Part shown: positions 42,852 through 52,222 of the stretch, in pieces
Numbering within the stretch: position 1 is the first letter of the stretch
Layout of the letters: every line of letters starts with the position of its first letter
Source: Bacillus_BD sp050389805
GTDB taxonomy: Bacteria > Bacillota > Bacilli > Bacillales > Cytobacillaceae
DNA length: 64,000 nt
Assembly: GCF_050389805.1 (NCBI RefSeq)
Contig: NZ_CP130945.1
Span: 992,001 to 1,056,000, forward strand
Reading direction: 5' to 3'
Notes under the pieces: generated by a model
What the model was told of the DNA's origin: nothing
The model's input: the letters and a program-made list of their open reading frames with translations, nothing else
The model's database searches: none
Translations under genes and position numbers: made by a program

Positions 42852-42884
42852 GTTGATCTCTCCCTTATCCTATGTATCTTATTT

Positions 42885-43095
42885 AACTAACTACAATGGC
42901 ATTGTTAACCTTGGTTGTTGATTTCCGTTTTAGGCACTTCGTTTTCCACTGTGCTGCGCCTGACTGAGCCTTGATGCTACGAATGGTCTTAAGATGTCTT
43001 GTCTATCTGGCTTCTCTCGTAGGAGTCTTCGTGACTTCCGCTTCTCTCAACAGTAGTCCAAACTTTACATGAATCTTTCATAAAGCCATTATATA
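42885..43095 (-). repeat. Dispersed intergenic repeat, copy B (inverted)
   Basis: On the minus strand it runs from TTTGGACTACTGTTGA (43047-43062) to AACGGAAATCAACAACC (42913-42929), the landmark blocks of the family. It is the longest and best preserved copy. It fills most of the 384-bp gap before the EAL gene. Confidence 0.6.
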
Positions 43096-43235
43096 AAGAT
43101 GTCCCTTATCTTATTTTACCAAAAGAAGCCGTAATACTGAATTTTTAGCGAACATTAATCGATTTAAACTAAATTATGGTACAATAAGCATAGATATATA
43201 AACAATAAGTTGATTGGCTTCTGAGAGGAAGGTAA

Positions 43236-44543
43236 ATGATGATAGGACGGCCTAAGATGAAATCCAGCCAGTACAAACAATTAAGGAAGCTTTTTCTTCC
43301 ACTACATAGAATTCGATATTTTCCCCCTCAATTTATTCTAAGGAATCCTATCGAAGAAGGTGTATCTAAAGCCCTTAATAAAGGGTATGAAGTAGCCGTT
43401 ATTGTTTATCAAATAAAAAATCTTGCCAAATTGATAGAACAATTTGGTCACGATGGAATGGCTAATTTAACACAAGACTTAAAGCGGATATGCCGGAAAA
43501 TCATCGAAAAATGCACGAATCAAGACGATTTGATTGTTCTCGATTATCACTTTCATGAAGGTTTTACATTATATATCAAAATGAATGAAAACCATGAAGA
43601 AAATAATGTGTATGAGATCAATAAAATAATGAATCATTTATTCCTTGAGCTACAAGGACTTATGATAGATGGCTATCCATTTAATTTTGACAAGGGATAT
43701 ATGTTTATTGATAAGAACGATCCTTCAATTGGGAACGCCATTTATAAAGCTAGACAACAGGCTTTAATTATGGCTGAGAAAAAAATACAAAGTGAATATA
43801 ATGAGATGGTCTATGAAATGAGTAGAGTCATTTCAAAAAAAGATATTCGTTTATTGGGACAGCCGATAATTAATATGGATACCAAACAAATTCAAGCATG
43901 GGAAATATTGACTCGAGGTCCAAAAGGAACAAATCTAGAGCTGCCATTAAGGTTATTTTCCGTCGCGCATCAAACAGGTCAACTTTATGATCTTGAAATG
44001 ATTGTAGTCGAAAAAATATTTGAAAAAATTCGTGACACAGGCTGTTCACATGAAATTTTCATGAATTGTACTCCTATCACATTAGGAAATAAACGGTTTG
44101 TTAGTGAGTTAAAGAGCTTATTGCAACAATACCCTACGATCAATCCAAAACATATCATTATTGAAATGACTGAACAAGAAACAGTTGAAAACATGAAATA
44201 TTTGATTGAAAATATTAAGGATCTAAGAGGACTAGGCTTTCGGATTGCTTTAGATGATACGGGTGCAGGGTATTCTAGTCTACATTCGATTGGTGAAATT
44301 TTACCTGAAATTATTAAAATTGACCGTTCGGTAATCCAAAATATTCATGAAAATCCGGTAAGTGAATCTATGTTAATGGGGATTATGCTAATTGCAAATA
44401 AAGTGGGATCTCGGGTTGTAGCTGAAGGAATAGAGAAAAGGGAAGAAGCCGATTTTCTCACGCAGCATCAAGTCGATTTTGCTCAAGGTTATTATTATGC
44501 ACGTCCTCGAGCATTTAATCAACAATTACTGTCTTCCCTATAA
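43236..44543 (+). CDS. EAL-domain protein, probable c-di-GMP phosphodiesterase
   Basis: The 435-residue protein has an N-terminal region of about 190 residues like a degenerate GGDEF (no GGDEF motif) and a C-terminal EAL domain. Catalytic landmarks are AWEILTR (EAL box), FMNCTP, IIEMTE, RIALDDTGAGYSSLHSI, IIKIDRS and VVAEGIE; all the expected acidic and Lys residues are present. It therefore probably hydrolyses c-di-GMP in the cytoplasm. No membrane segments. A run of GAGGAAGG precedes ATG ATG. Confidence 0.88.
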   Translation: MMIGRPKMKSSQYKQLRKLFLPLHRIRYFPPQFILRNPIEEGVSKALNKGYEVAVIVYQIKNLAKLIEQFGHDGMANLTQDLKRICRKIIEKCTNQDDLIVLDYHFHEGFTLYIKMNENHEENNVYEINKIMNHLFLELQGLMIDGYPFNFDKGYMFIDKNDPSIGNAIYKARQQALIMAEKKIQSEYNEMVYEMSRVISKKDIRLLGQPIINMDTKQIQAWEILTRGPKGTNLELPLRLFSVAHQTGQLYDLEMIVVEKIFEKIRDTGCSHEIFMNCTPITLGNKRFVSELKSLLQQYPTINPKHIIIEMTEQETVENMKYLIENIKDLRGLGFRIALDDTGAGYSSLHSIGEILPEIIKIDRSVIQNIHENPVSESMLMGIMLIANKVGSRVVAEGIEKREEADFLTQHQVDFAQGYYYARPRAFNQQLLSSL

Positions 44544-44587
44544 ATAGTAAAATTCGATAAGTTAAAAATGAAAGGAATCTAGATGCT

Positions 44588-45031
44588 ATGTATTTTGTTG
44601 ATCAAGAAAAAATCGAAGAAAAGCTAGTTTATATAGACAAACAAATCGAAATATTCCAATCAGGGCAAGCATGGAAAACGGATATAGAAAAATCTGCATT
44701 AGAACGAATTGTCCATATGACGATTGAAGCAATCCTAGATGTTGGTAATAGTATGATCGATGGGTTTATTATGCGTGACCCTGGTAGCTATGAAGATATA
44801 ATTGAAATACTAGAGGATGAAATGGTTATCACAAAAGAGATGAGCACAAGTTTCAAACATATTATTTCCTATCGTAAACCCTTACAACAGGATTATGTCT
44901 TAGTAAACCATGCAGAATTAGAAAAAGCTTTTATACAGGAGATGCCATCATTGAAACAATTTTCGTCATCTATTAGAAACTACTTAACAAAGAAAAGCGG
45001 AGTTGTTACAGCATTCAAGCCAGTCGAATGA
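44588..45031 (+). CDS. yutE: HepT-like DUF86 protein YutE
   Basis: The 147-residue helical protein belongs to the YutE/DUF86 (HepT-like) family. HepT toxins carry R-x4-H-x-Y; here the corresponding stretch is YRKPLQQDYVLVN, with Gln at the His position. There is no MntA-type antitoxin gene next to it. It may therefore be a non-toxic relative. It follows the EAL gene by 45 bp. Confidence 0.8.
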   Translation: MYFVDQEKIEEKLVYIDKQIEIFQSGQAWKTDIEKSALERIVHMTIEAILDVGNSMIDGFIMRDPGSYEDIIEILEDEMVITKEMSTSFKHIISYRKPLQQDYVLVNHAELEKAFIQEMPSLKQFSSSIRNYLTKKSGVVTAFKPVE

Positions 45032-45060
45032 AACCTGACATGTGAAGGAAGGTGAGTAAT

Positions 45061-45690
45061 GTGTTAGCCCATACGAAAAATACAAAAGAACAAATTTTGT
45101 CTCTTTTAAAGTTAAATGGCAATATGACGATTTTAGAGCTTGCACATGAACTAGAGATTACAGAAATGGCAGTAAGAAGGCATATCCAAACATTAGAGAG
45201 AGATAAACTTATTCAATCAGAAATGAAAAAGCAAACAATGGGGAGACCATCAAAGGTTTATCAACTAGCTCAACAAGGGGAAGATTTTTTCCCAAAGAAA
45301 TATAAAGAATTTAGCCTTCAGCTTTTGCAAGGATTAAAAGATGCAGGACAGGAAGAGTTACTTCGAGAAATTTTAGTAAAAAACCAAGAAAAGCATTTTG
45401 AACAATATCAATCAGAATTTAAAGGCAAGACCTTTATCGATAAGATCAACTATTTAAAAAAGATTCAGGAACAAGATGGGTATATGCCTAAAATCGAAAA
45501 TCAAAATGGAACCGTCCATTTAAAAGAGTTAAACTGTCCTTTAGTAGAGGTAGCAAAAGAGTTCCCGCAAATTTGTCAGGCTGAACGGAAATTTATTGAA
45601 AAATTTTTAGGTGCCGAACTAACAGGAATTCAATCGATGGTGGATGGACATAATTGCTGTCATTACAGCATTCAAGAAAAAAATAGTTAA
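45061..45690 (+). CDS. SufR-like HTH regulator with C-terminal Cys motif
   Basis: The 209-residue regulator begins with a DeoR-type winged helix (EQILSLLKLNGNMTILELAH, EMAVRRHIQTLERDKLI). The C-terminal domain has cysteines spaced C-x12-C (LNCPLVEVAKEFPQICQAE) and then a CC pair in GHNCCHY, close to the C-x12-C-x13-C-x14-C pattern of SufR that binds Fe-S clusters. One expected middle Cys is missing. It might sense iron-sulfur or redox state. The GTG at 45061 follows AAGGAAGGTGAG; GTG at 45052 overlaps that site. Confidence 0.7.
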   Translation: MLAHTKNTKEQILSLLKLNGNMTILELAHELEITEMAVRRHIQTLERDKLIQSEMKKQTMGRPSKVYQLAQQGEDFFPKKYKEFSLQLLQGLKDAGQEELLREILVKNQEKHFEQYQSEFKGKTFIDKINYLKKIQEQDGYMPKIENQNGTVHLKELNCPLVEVAKEFPQICQAERKFIEKFLGAELTGIQSMVDGHNCCHYSIQEKNS

Positions 45691-45747
45691 AACTGAAAAG
45701 GAGCATACTTGCTATGACTCCTTTTTATTGTGTGAGGATGACGATAA

Positions 45748-46512
45748 ATGAAAAGTTATAAAGGATTTTTAATTGATTTAGATGGGACAATGTATCGTGG
45801 AACAGAAGTAATTCAAGAAGCAGTCGATTTTGTCAACCAACTGCATTTGTCTAAAATACCTTACTTATTTGTAACCAATAACTCTTCTCGAACTCCCTTT
45901 CAAGTGGCACAAAATCTAAAAGAATTTGGTGTAGCGGTAAAAGAAGAGCAAGTTTTTACAACAAGTCAGGCCACGGCCAACTATCTTTATGAGCAAAAGC
46001 CAAATGCTAAAGTTTATGTCATTGGTGAGGAAGGAATTCAAAAGGCTATTGCTGAAAAAGGATTTCAAGAGGGTGGTGAAGATGCAGATTATGTAGTCAT
46101 TGGCATTGATCGTTCGATTACATATGAAAAGCTGGCTGTTGCTTGCTTGGCCGTTCGTAATGGTGCGACGTTCATTTCTACTAATGGGGATATTGCTCTC
46201 CCAACAGAAAGAGGTTTAATGCCTGGGAATGGAGCCATAACATCGGTCATTACTGTCTCAACGAAAAGGCAGCCCATTTTTATCGGAAAACCAGAGTCCA
46301 TTATCACGGAACAAGCACTGAAAGTACTTGGTACGAAAAAGGAAGAAACACTGATGATTGGTGATAATTATGATACGGACATTATGGCTGGAATGAATGC
46401 AGGACTAGATACCTTGCTTGTTCACACAGGTGTAACGACAAAGGAATTGTTAAAAGGGTATGACCGAAAGCCTACCTATGTACTAGACAGCTTAGCACAG
46501 TGGAAAAACTAA
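45748..46512 (+). CDS. yutF: HAD-superfamily phosphatase YutF (NagD type)
   Basis: This 254-residue HAD class IIA hydrolase has motif I GFLIDLDGTMYRG with the nucleophile Asp, motif II LFVTNNSSR, the Lys in IFIGKPE and motif III MIGDNYDTDIMAGMNAG. It belongs to the NagD/YutF group acting on small phosphates. Cytoplasmic. It follows the SufR-like gene by 57 bp and may share its transcript. Confidence 0.9.
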   Translation: MKSYKGFLIDLDGTMYRGTEVIQEAVDFVNQLHLSKIPYLFVTNNSSRTPFQVAQNLKEFGVAVKEEQVFTTSQATANYLYEQKPNAKVYVIGEEGIQKAIAEKGFQEGGEDADYVVIGIDRSITYEKLAVACLAVRNGATFISTNGDIALPTERGLMPGNGAITSVITVSTKRQPIFIGKPESIITEQALKVLGTKKEETLMIGDNYDTDIMAGMNAGLDTLLVHTGVTTKELLKGYDRKPTYVLDSLAQWKN

Positions 46513-46562
46513 AGAATAAACAGACCAAAATGTAATCAGTATTTTGGTTTGTTGTTTTAAAA

Positions 46563-46735
46563 AGGTCTGTGTTAAATGGTCATGGTGATAGTAAACATCT
46601 GTTAATTGTAGTGGAAGACTCAAACTCTTGCGGGTGAAGGTAAGACACGATAAACACGAAATGTCATAGTGGCTCAGGCGTAACAGAGCGGGAATGCGTG
46701 GTGCCTGAAACGGAAATAAACAATTGAATATTATT
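46563..46735 (+). repeat. Dispersed intergenic repeat, copy C
   Basis: This is the most diverged copy. The right block AACGGAAATAAACAATTG (46709-46726) with upstream GTGCCTG matches the family consensus, and the left block is poorly preserved. Confidence 0.45.
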
Positions 46736-46743
46736 TAAAAGGA

Positions 46744-46778
46744 ACAACCACAAGGAACTGTTATTCTTTGTGGTTGTT
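46744..46778. terminator. Bidirectional terminator between yutF and yutG
   Basis: The stem ACAACCACAA/TTGTGGTTGT lies between the stops of convergent genes and is followed by TTTGTTTTT. Confidence 0.75.
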
Positions 46779-46783
46779 TGTTT

Positions 46784-47296
46784 TTATTCTACATTCTCAA
46801 CTCTATGCGCAAGTCTGCTTGAGGCTGCCGCGGCAATCGCTCCAACAATATCGTCGAGAAATGTGTGACATTGTCCTGTGGACTTGTCATTTAAATGTTT
46901 TAAAATTCCCGGTTTCAACTTATCAATATACCCATAGTTCGTGAAACCAATAGAACCATATACATTGACAATTGAAAAGGCAAGAACTTCGTCTACTCCA
47001 TAAAGCCCCTCGTCCATTTCAATAATGGACTGAAGAGGCTCATCAAGCAATTTCTTCTCTGCTAAGCGATCCATTTGAATTCCGGTGATGATCGCATTTT
47101 GTACCTCTCTCTTCGATATTACACGTTCAACATTATGCAAACAATCCTCCATTTTTAGCTCATCGTGATAATCTTTTTGTAAAAAATAGACAAGCTCAGC
47201 AATATCTGTTGTTTTTACACCTCTATCAATCAGCCATTGTCGAGCCGTTTGTTCTGTTAAATCCTTTTCCTTATTATCTTTACTCAAGTTACTCAC
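46784..47296 (-). CDS. yutG: PgpA-like phosphatidylglycerophosphatase YutG
   Basis: The 170-residue protein matches the PgpA/YutG family, with C-terminal conserved stretch CHTFLDDIVGAIAAAASSRL. It has few hydrophobic segments. PgpA enzymes remove the phosphate of phosphatidylglycerophosphate, but the Bacillus YutG activity is not well established. Convergent with yutF. Confidence 0.78.
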   Translation of the reverse strand: MSNLSKDNKEKDLTEQTARQWLIDRGVKTTDIAELVYFLQKDYHDELKMEDCLHNVERVISKREVQNAIITGIQMDRLAEKKLLDEPLQSIIEMDEGLYGVDEVLAFSIVNVYGSIGFTNYGYIDKLKPGILKHLNDKSTGQCHTFLDDIVGAIAAAASSRLAHRVENVE

Positions 47297-47497
47297 CCAT
47301 TTTCTTAAATTATTCTGATGCTCTGTTTGTTATGATTTCATCATTTCCTACACCTATTCAAGTATTTAAGAATGAATCAAATTTCTGTGACTTGTAACAT
47401 AGATATAGAATGTGGAACTTTTATGAAGAGTGTTAGAAATATTCTACCAACTTTTTTGCCATCTTACCAAGAATTTAATCTGAGGAAAGGGATGGTT

Positions 47498-48502
47498 ATG
47501 ATGTTTCAAAAACTTCTAAAACGGCATTATGGAATTGATGCAATCGAAAGTACGCCTTTTGGGCGTTATCAAACATGTGCAAAGGACCATCAACGCTTTT
47601 GTTTAATTCCATTAGGAAAAAAAGAGGACGAAGAGATTATCGAATTGGAACATATTACAAATCATTTAAAAAGGATGGGGGATCGTTCCGTTAGTACATT
47701 TGTATATACAAAAGAAAAGAAACGAATGTTAGAAACAGAGTCAGGTAATTATTGTGTTATTACTTGGGATGAAACCCAAAAACGAACAGTAACTAAATTA
47801 GGAAGAAAACTAGCTAAATTTCATTACCGTGGAAGGTCCCTTTCGATTCCAGTGAAAAAAATTACAAGAATTGGTCAATGGAAAAGTCTCTGGGAAAAGC
47901 GTATCGATCAAATGGAAAAGGTTTGGATAGGCATGATGCAGCACGAACCTGCAAATGAATTTGATCGGATGTTTTTTGAGTCCTTTCCCTATTATATGGC
48001 GATGGCTGAAAATGCGATTCAATATTTAGTGGATACGGAACTCGATGATGACCCCCAAGCGATCGATTACGGGACAGTTTGTCATATTCGTTTTACTTCA
48101 CATACATGGGGTGAAGGGAATATAACAAAAAATCCATTTGATTGGGTCCTTGACCATTGCAGCAGAGACTTAGCAGAATGGACGAGGGAACGATATTTCA
48201 ATCATTATCGAACATACGAACCAGAAGTTCTGCGCTTTTTTGAAGATTATCAATCCGTTCAACCATTAAGCTCCTTCTCTTGGAGATTATTATATGCTAG
48301 AATCCTTTTTCCCTTACATTATGTTGAATGTATTGAAAATTATTATTCTACCCAGTCCGAACAAGAGCGCTTGATTTTAACAGAACGCTTAGAACAATAT
48401 TTAAAAAGTTCGAAGGATCATGAACAATTTCTCGGTCATTTTTTTCAAATGGCTAGAGTACCCGTTCGACAGCAGCATATCCCGATTATTGATTGGCTAT
48501 AG
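47498..48502 (+). CDS. yutH: CotS-family spore coat kinase-like protein YutH
   Basis: The product of about 334 residues begins MMFQKLLKRHYGIDAIESTP and resembles YutH, an inner spore coat protein of the CotS/aminoglycoside-phosphotransferase-like fold. Kinase-like landmarks such as the catalytic HGD loop appear to be missing, so it is probably a structural relative. I chose ATG 47498 after GAGGAAAGG; the longer frame from 47372 lacks a ribosome site. Confidence 0.8.
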   Translation: MMFQKLLKRHYGIDAIESTPFGRYQTCAKDHQRFCLIPLGKKEDEEIIELEHITNHLKRMGDRSVSTFVYTKEKKRMLETESGNYCVITWDETQKRTVTKLGRKLAKFHYRGRSLSIPVKKITRIGQWKSLWEKRIDQMEKVWIGMMQHEPANEFDRMFFESFPYYMAMAENAIQYLVDTELDDDPQAIDYGTVCHIRFTSHTWGEGNITKNPFDWVLDHCSRDLAEWTRERYFNHYRTYEPEVLRFFEDYQSVQPLSSFSWRLLYARILFPLHYVECIENYYSTQSEQERLILTERLEQYLKSSKDHEQFLGHFFQMARVPVRQQHIPIIDWL

Positions 48503-48559
48503 TTATGTTATATAAGAGTCTTGTTGGTCCTGTGACTAATAAGGCTTTTTTTAGTAAAG

Positions 48560-48705
48560 CATGTGTTTAAGATTAATGTTAATGTAAATTTTGGACTACT
48601 GTTGATAGTAGTAGAAGGCAGGAAACCCACAGGCTAGTCACCCAAAGAAAGCGAAGTGCCTGGAACGGAAGTCAACAACCAAGTTTAACAGAAAATAGGA
48701 ATAGA
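48560..48705 (+). repeat. Dispersed intergenic repeat, copy D
   Basis: TTTGGACTACTGTTGA (48590-48605) and AACGGAAGTCAACAACC (48664-48680) are the two landmark blocks, here only about 60 bp apart. This is a shortened copy. It lies in the 399-bp yutH-hom gap. Confidence 0.55.
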
Positions 48706-48758
48706 ATAATCTTAATAAACAGAAACAATGTATGGTAAAATTAGAAAATATAGAATAA

Positions 48759-48781
48759 AAAAGTTTTTTACAAAAACTTTT
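48759..48781. promoter_or_regulatory. 23-bp palindrome upstream of the hom promoter
   Basis: AAAAGTTTTT-TAC-AAAAACTTTT is a perfect inverted repeat ending 31 bp before the -35 box of hom. It could be the operator of a threonine-pathway regulator or the remainder of an AT-rich terminator. Confidence 0.5.
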
Positions 48782-48812
48782 GAAAGGTAGCGTTTACATA
48801 GGAAAATATCCC

Positions 48813-48841
48813 TTGTAAAACCATCATATTCACTCTATAAT
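48813..48841 (+). promoter_or_regulatory. Promoter of hom-thrC-thrB
   Basis: TTGTAA (48813-48818), a 17-bp spacer and TATAAT (48836-48841) make a good housekeeping promoter 60 bp before the hom start. Confidence 0.7.
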
Positions 48842-48901
48842 GTCTACTATAGAAATACAATTGTTCATTTAAAGAGTACACTGTAAAGGGGAGATCAGGA
48901 G

Positions 48902-50200
48902 ATGAATGAGATTTCAATTGGTTTATTAGGACTAGGAACGGTTGGTTCGGGTGTCGTAAAAATAATTGAAAACCATCAAGATAAGCTAATGCATCAAGTT
49001 GGATGTCCAGTAAAAGTAAAAAAAATCTTAGTTAAAAATATGGAAAAGCATATTCATAATGGTACGGATCCATCCCTTTTAACAAATGATGTCGATGATA
49101 TTTTAAATGATCCAGATATTGATATTATTGTGGAAGTAATGGGCGGAATTGAACAGACAAGATCGTATTTGCTACAGGCATTTAAGAATAAAAAACATGT
49201 AGTAACAGCTAACAAAGACTTAATGGCGCTTCATGGTGGAGAGCTGTTAAAAATAGCTTCAGAAAATAACTGTGATTTATTTTTTGAAGCAAGTGTAGCA
49301 GGTGGAATTCCAATTTTGAGAAGTATTACAGAAGGATTATCATCTGATAAAATTGTGAAAATCATGGGAATTGTGAATGGTACAACCAACTATATTCTGA
49401 CAAAAATGAGTCAAGATGGTGTTGCCTATGAAGATGTATTAAAGAAAGCGCAAGAATTAGGGTTTGCTGAAGCTGACCCAACCTCAGATGTAGAAGGATT
49501 GGATGCTGCCCGTAAAATGGCAATCTTGGCAACATTAGGCTTTTCAATGGAGATTGATTTAGATGATGTATCGGTTCAAGGGATCTCTCAAGTAACGGAA
49601 GAAGATATACAATATGGGAAGCAACTTGGATATACTATGAAACTAATAGGGATTGCAAAACAAGATGGAGACAAAGTAGAAGTCAGTGTTCAACCAACGT
49701 TTCTAGCTAATACCCATCCATTGGCATCTGTACAAAATGAATATAACGCCGTGTATGTTTGTGGAGAGGCTGTCGGTGAAACGATGTTTTACGGGCCTGG
49801 TGCAGGAAGTTTACCAACGGCTACTTCAATTGTTTCGGATTTAGTTGCTGTGATGAAAAACATCCAATCAGGTGTTCATGGAGGAGGAAATATTGCTCCA
49901 CAATATCCGAAAAAGTTAAAACAGGATGATGAGATTTTCTCAAAATATTTTTTACGTCTGCATGTTGCGGATGAAGCGGGTGTTTTTGCTAAAATTACTT
50001 CTTTATTTGCGGAACATCATATTAGTTTTGAAAAAATTCTCCAATTACCGGTCGTGAAGCGAGAAGTTGCTGAAATTGTACTTGTGACTCACCACGCCTC
50101 TAAGAAAGATTATGAGGATGTATTAGTTCAATTAAATGATTTACAATCTGTTAAAGAAATCAAGAGTTCGTATCGCGTAGAAAGGGGTTCAATTCAATGA
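48902..50200 (+). CDS. hom: Homoserine dehydrogenase
   Basis: The 432-residue enzyme reduces aspartate semialdehyde to homoserine. The N-terminal dinucleotide site is IGLLGLGTVGSGVVKII, the catalytic stretch is FFEASVAGGIPILRSI, and an ACT regulatory domain occupies about 350-425 (FLRLHVADEAGVFAKIT). The ATG lies close behind GGGGAGATCAGG. Its stop overlaps thrC (ATGA). No T-box leader is visible. Confidence 0.96.
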   Translation: MNEISIGLLGLGTVGSGVVKIIENHQDKLMHQVGCPVKVKKILVKNMEKHIHNGTDPSLLTNDVDDILNDPDIDIIVEVMGGIEQTRSYLLQAFKNKKHVVTANKDLMALHGGELLKIASENNCDLFFEASVAGGIPILRSITEGLSSDKIVKIMGIVNGTTNYILTKMSQDGVAYEDVLKKAQELGFAEADPTSDVEGLDAARKMAILATLGFSMEIDLDDVSVQGISQVTEEDIQYGKQLGYTMKLIGIAKQDGDKVEVSVQPTFLANTHPLASVQNEYNAVYVCGEAVGETMFYGPGAGSLPTATSIVSDLVAVMKNIQSGVHGGGNIAPQYPKKLKQDDEIFSKYFLRLHVADEAGVFAKITSLFAEHHISFEKILQLPVVKREVAEIVLVTHHASKKDYEDVLVQLNDLQSVKEIKSSYRVERGSIQ

Positions 50201-51258
50201 GCTGGAAGGGACTACTAGAGGAATACAAAGAATATTTACCCATCACAGATAAGACACCAATGTTAACTTTACACGAAGGAAATACTCCGCTCATTTATCT
50301 TAAAAATTTATCAGAGGAATGGGGAATTGAGCTATACGTCAAAACAGAAGGTGTAAATCCAACAGGTTCTTTTAAAGACCGCGGTATGGTGATGGCTGTT
50401 GCGAAGGCCATTGAAGAGGGCAATGACACCATTATTTGTGCATCAACGGGAAATACATCTGCTGCAGCTGCTGCTTATGCGGCAAGATCTGGGATTCGCT
50501 GTATTGTTGTGATTCCTGATGGGAAAATTGCTATGGGTAAGTTAGCACAGGCAGTGATGTATGGAGCTGAAATTATTGCAATTGAGGGTAACTTTGACCA
50601 AGCTCTGCAAATGGTCCGTAATATCAGTGAAACAGAGCCAGTCGCATTAGTGAACTCAGTGAATCCATATCGACTTGAAGGTCAGAAAACGGCAGCATTT
50701 GAAATTTGTGATACGCTTGATGGAGCACCTGATATCCTTTGCATCCCAGTAGGAAATGCCGGAAATATTAGTGCCTATTGGAAAGGTTTCAAGGAATATA
50801 ATGAGAAAAAACAAACGGGTCTTCCAAAGATGTATGGCTTTGAGGCAGAAGGAGCTGCAGCAATCGTTCGTAATCAAGTCATCGAAAATCCGGAGACTGT
50901 TGCAACGGCAATTCGAATCGGAAACCCAGCTAGCTGGAAATTAGCTGTGAATGCTGCTCAGGAGTCTAAAGGAATCATTGACGAAGTAACGGATGATGAA
51001 ATTATCGCAGCCTATCGTAAAATTGCTGCATCTGAAGGCGTTTTTGCTGAACCAGGTTCATGCGCATCAATTGCTGGTGTGTACAAATCTATTCGAAATG
51101 GTTCCATTCCAAAAGGTTCAAAAGTCGTAGCGGTTCTAACAGGTAATGGCTTGAAGGATCCAAGTACAGCGATCGATGTAAGTACGATTCAACCAGTAAA
51201 GTTGCCTAACGATGAAAAGAAAGTGAGCGATTATATTAAAGGAGTCGTTCATGTATGA
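50197..51258 (+). CDS. thrC: Threonine synthase
   Basis: The 353-residue PLP enzyme converts O-phosphohomoserine to threonine. The PLP lysine is in NPTGSFKDRGMVMAV (about residue 59), followed by CASTGNTSAAAAAYAAR, and the phosphate site is in IPVGNAGNISAYWKG. Length matches the short bacterial type. The start overlaps hom by 4 bp and the stop overlaps thrB. Confidence 0.96.
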   Translation: MSWKGLLEEYKEYLPITDKTPMLTLHEGNTPLIYLKNLSEEWGIELYVKTEGVNPTGSFKDRGMVMAVAKAIEEGNDTIICASTGNTSAAAAAYAARSGIRCIVVIPDGKIAMGKLAQAVMYGAEIIAIEGNFDQALQMVRNISETEPVALVNSVNPYRLEGQKTAAFEICDTLDGAPDILCIPVGNAGNISAYWKGFKEYNEKKQTGLPKMYGFEAEGAAAIVRNQVIENPETVATAIRIGNPASWKLAVNAAQESKGIIDEVTDDEIIAAYRKIAASEGVFAEPGSCASIAGVYKSIRNGSIPKGSKVVAVLTGNGLKDPSTAIDVSTIQPVKLPNDEKKVSDYIKGVVHV

Positions 51259-52166
51259 GTTCCAGTGATATGTTTATGATTAAAGTTCCAGCAAGTACCG
51301 CTAATTTAGGACCTGGTTTTGATTCAATCGGTATGGCTTTAAACCTTTATTTAACTCTTGAAGTAGAAAGATCAGATCATTGGGAAGTGGTTCCTTTATC
51401 TGAAGAGATGGCTATTTTTCCAAAGGACGAAAGCAATTTTATTATCCAAATTGCTGCTAAAACAGCAGCCAAGTATCAAAAGGAATTACCACCTGCAAAG
51501 GTTAAGGTTAAAAGTGAAATTCCTTTAGCTAGAGGATTAGGTTCTAGTGCTTCAGCGATTGTGGCTGGAATTGAGTTGGCTGATACTCTTTGTCACTTAA
51601 ATCTATCTCGACAAGAAAAATTTGAAATCGCTTCGGAAGTTGAGGGTCATCCAGATAATGCAGGAGCCTCTGTATTTGGTGGACTTCTCATTGCTTGTCA
51701 AACCACAGATTCAGTGGATGCGATTGTTGAGCACGATGTCGATATTGAAATCGTTGCTGTTGTACCAAGGGAAGAACTTCTTACGAAAACAGCTAGGGGT
51801 GTGCTTCCTAGTGAACTACCGTATAGTAAAGCTGTAACCGCAGGAGCTGTTTCAAACGTATTGGTTGCTGCTTTATTAACTGGAAACTACCCATTAGCAG
51901 GGAAAATGATGAAAATGGATCTGTATCATCAACCATATAGAAGAGAGCTTGTCCCACATATGGCAGTCATTGAAGAAAAGTCCAGTGAATTTGGGGTGTT
52001 TGGGGTTGCTTTAAGTGGTGCAGGACCTACGATTTTATGCTTTGTTGAGCCTGGTAAGAGTGGGGATGTCATTGCAGGATTAAAGAAGAGCCTCCCTGAC
52101 ATGGATTATTTATCATTAAAAATAGATCAAGCAGGAAGTAAAGTCTTTTCAATGAGTGGAATATAA
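51255..52166 (+). CDS. thrB: Homoserine kinase
   Basis: The 303-residue GHMP kinase supplies phosphohomoserine to ThrC. The ATP loop is IPLARGLGSSASAIVAGIEL. Starts with IKVPASTANLGPGFDSIGMA and ends with a C-terminal GVALSGAGPTILCF motif, both typical of the family. It is the last gene of the threonine operon. Confidence 0.96.
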   Translation: MSSSDMFMIKVPASTANLGPGFDSIGMALNLYLTLEVERSDHWEVVPLSEEMAIFPKDESNFIIQIAAKTAAKYQKELPPAKVKVKSEIPLARGLGSSASAIVAGIELADTLCHLNLSRQEKFEIASEVEGHPDNAGASVFGGLLIACQTTDSVDAIVEHDVDIEIVAVVPREELLTKTARGVLPSELPYSKAVTAGAVSNVLVAALLTGNYPLAGKMMKMDLYHQPYRRELVPHMAVIEEKSSEFGVFGVALSGAGPTILCFVEPGKSGDVIAGLKKSLPDMDYLSLKIDQAGSKVFSMSGI

Positions 52167-52169
52167 CTA

Positions 52170-52204
52170 AAAAAGCGACCTTTGGTAAAAAAAGGTCGCT
52201 TTTG
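52170..52204 (+). terminator. Terminator after thrB
   Basis: The arms AAAAGCGACCTT/AAGGTCGCTTTT are separated by a 9-base loop and followed by T-rich sequence. Confidence 0.8.
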
Positions 52205-52222
52205 CTTTTATCTCATTTTGTA

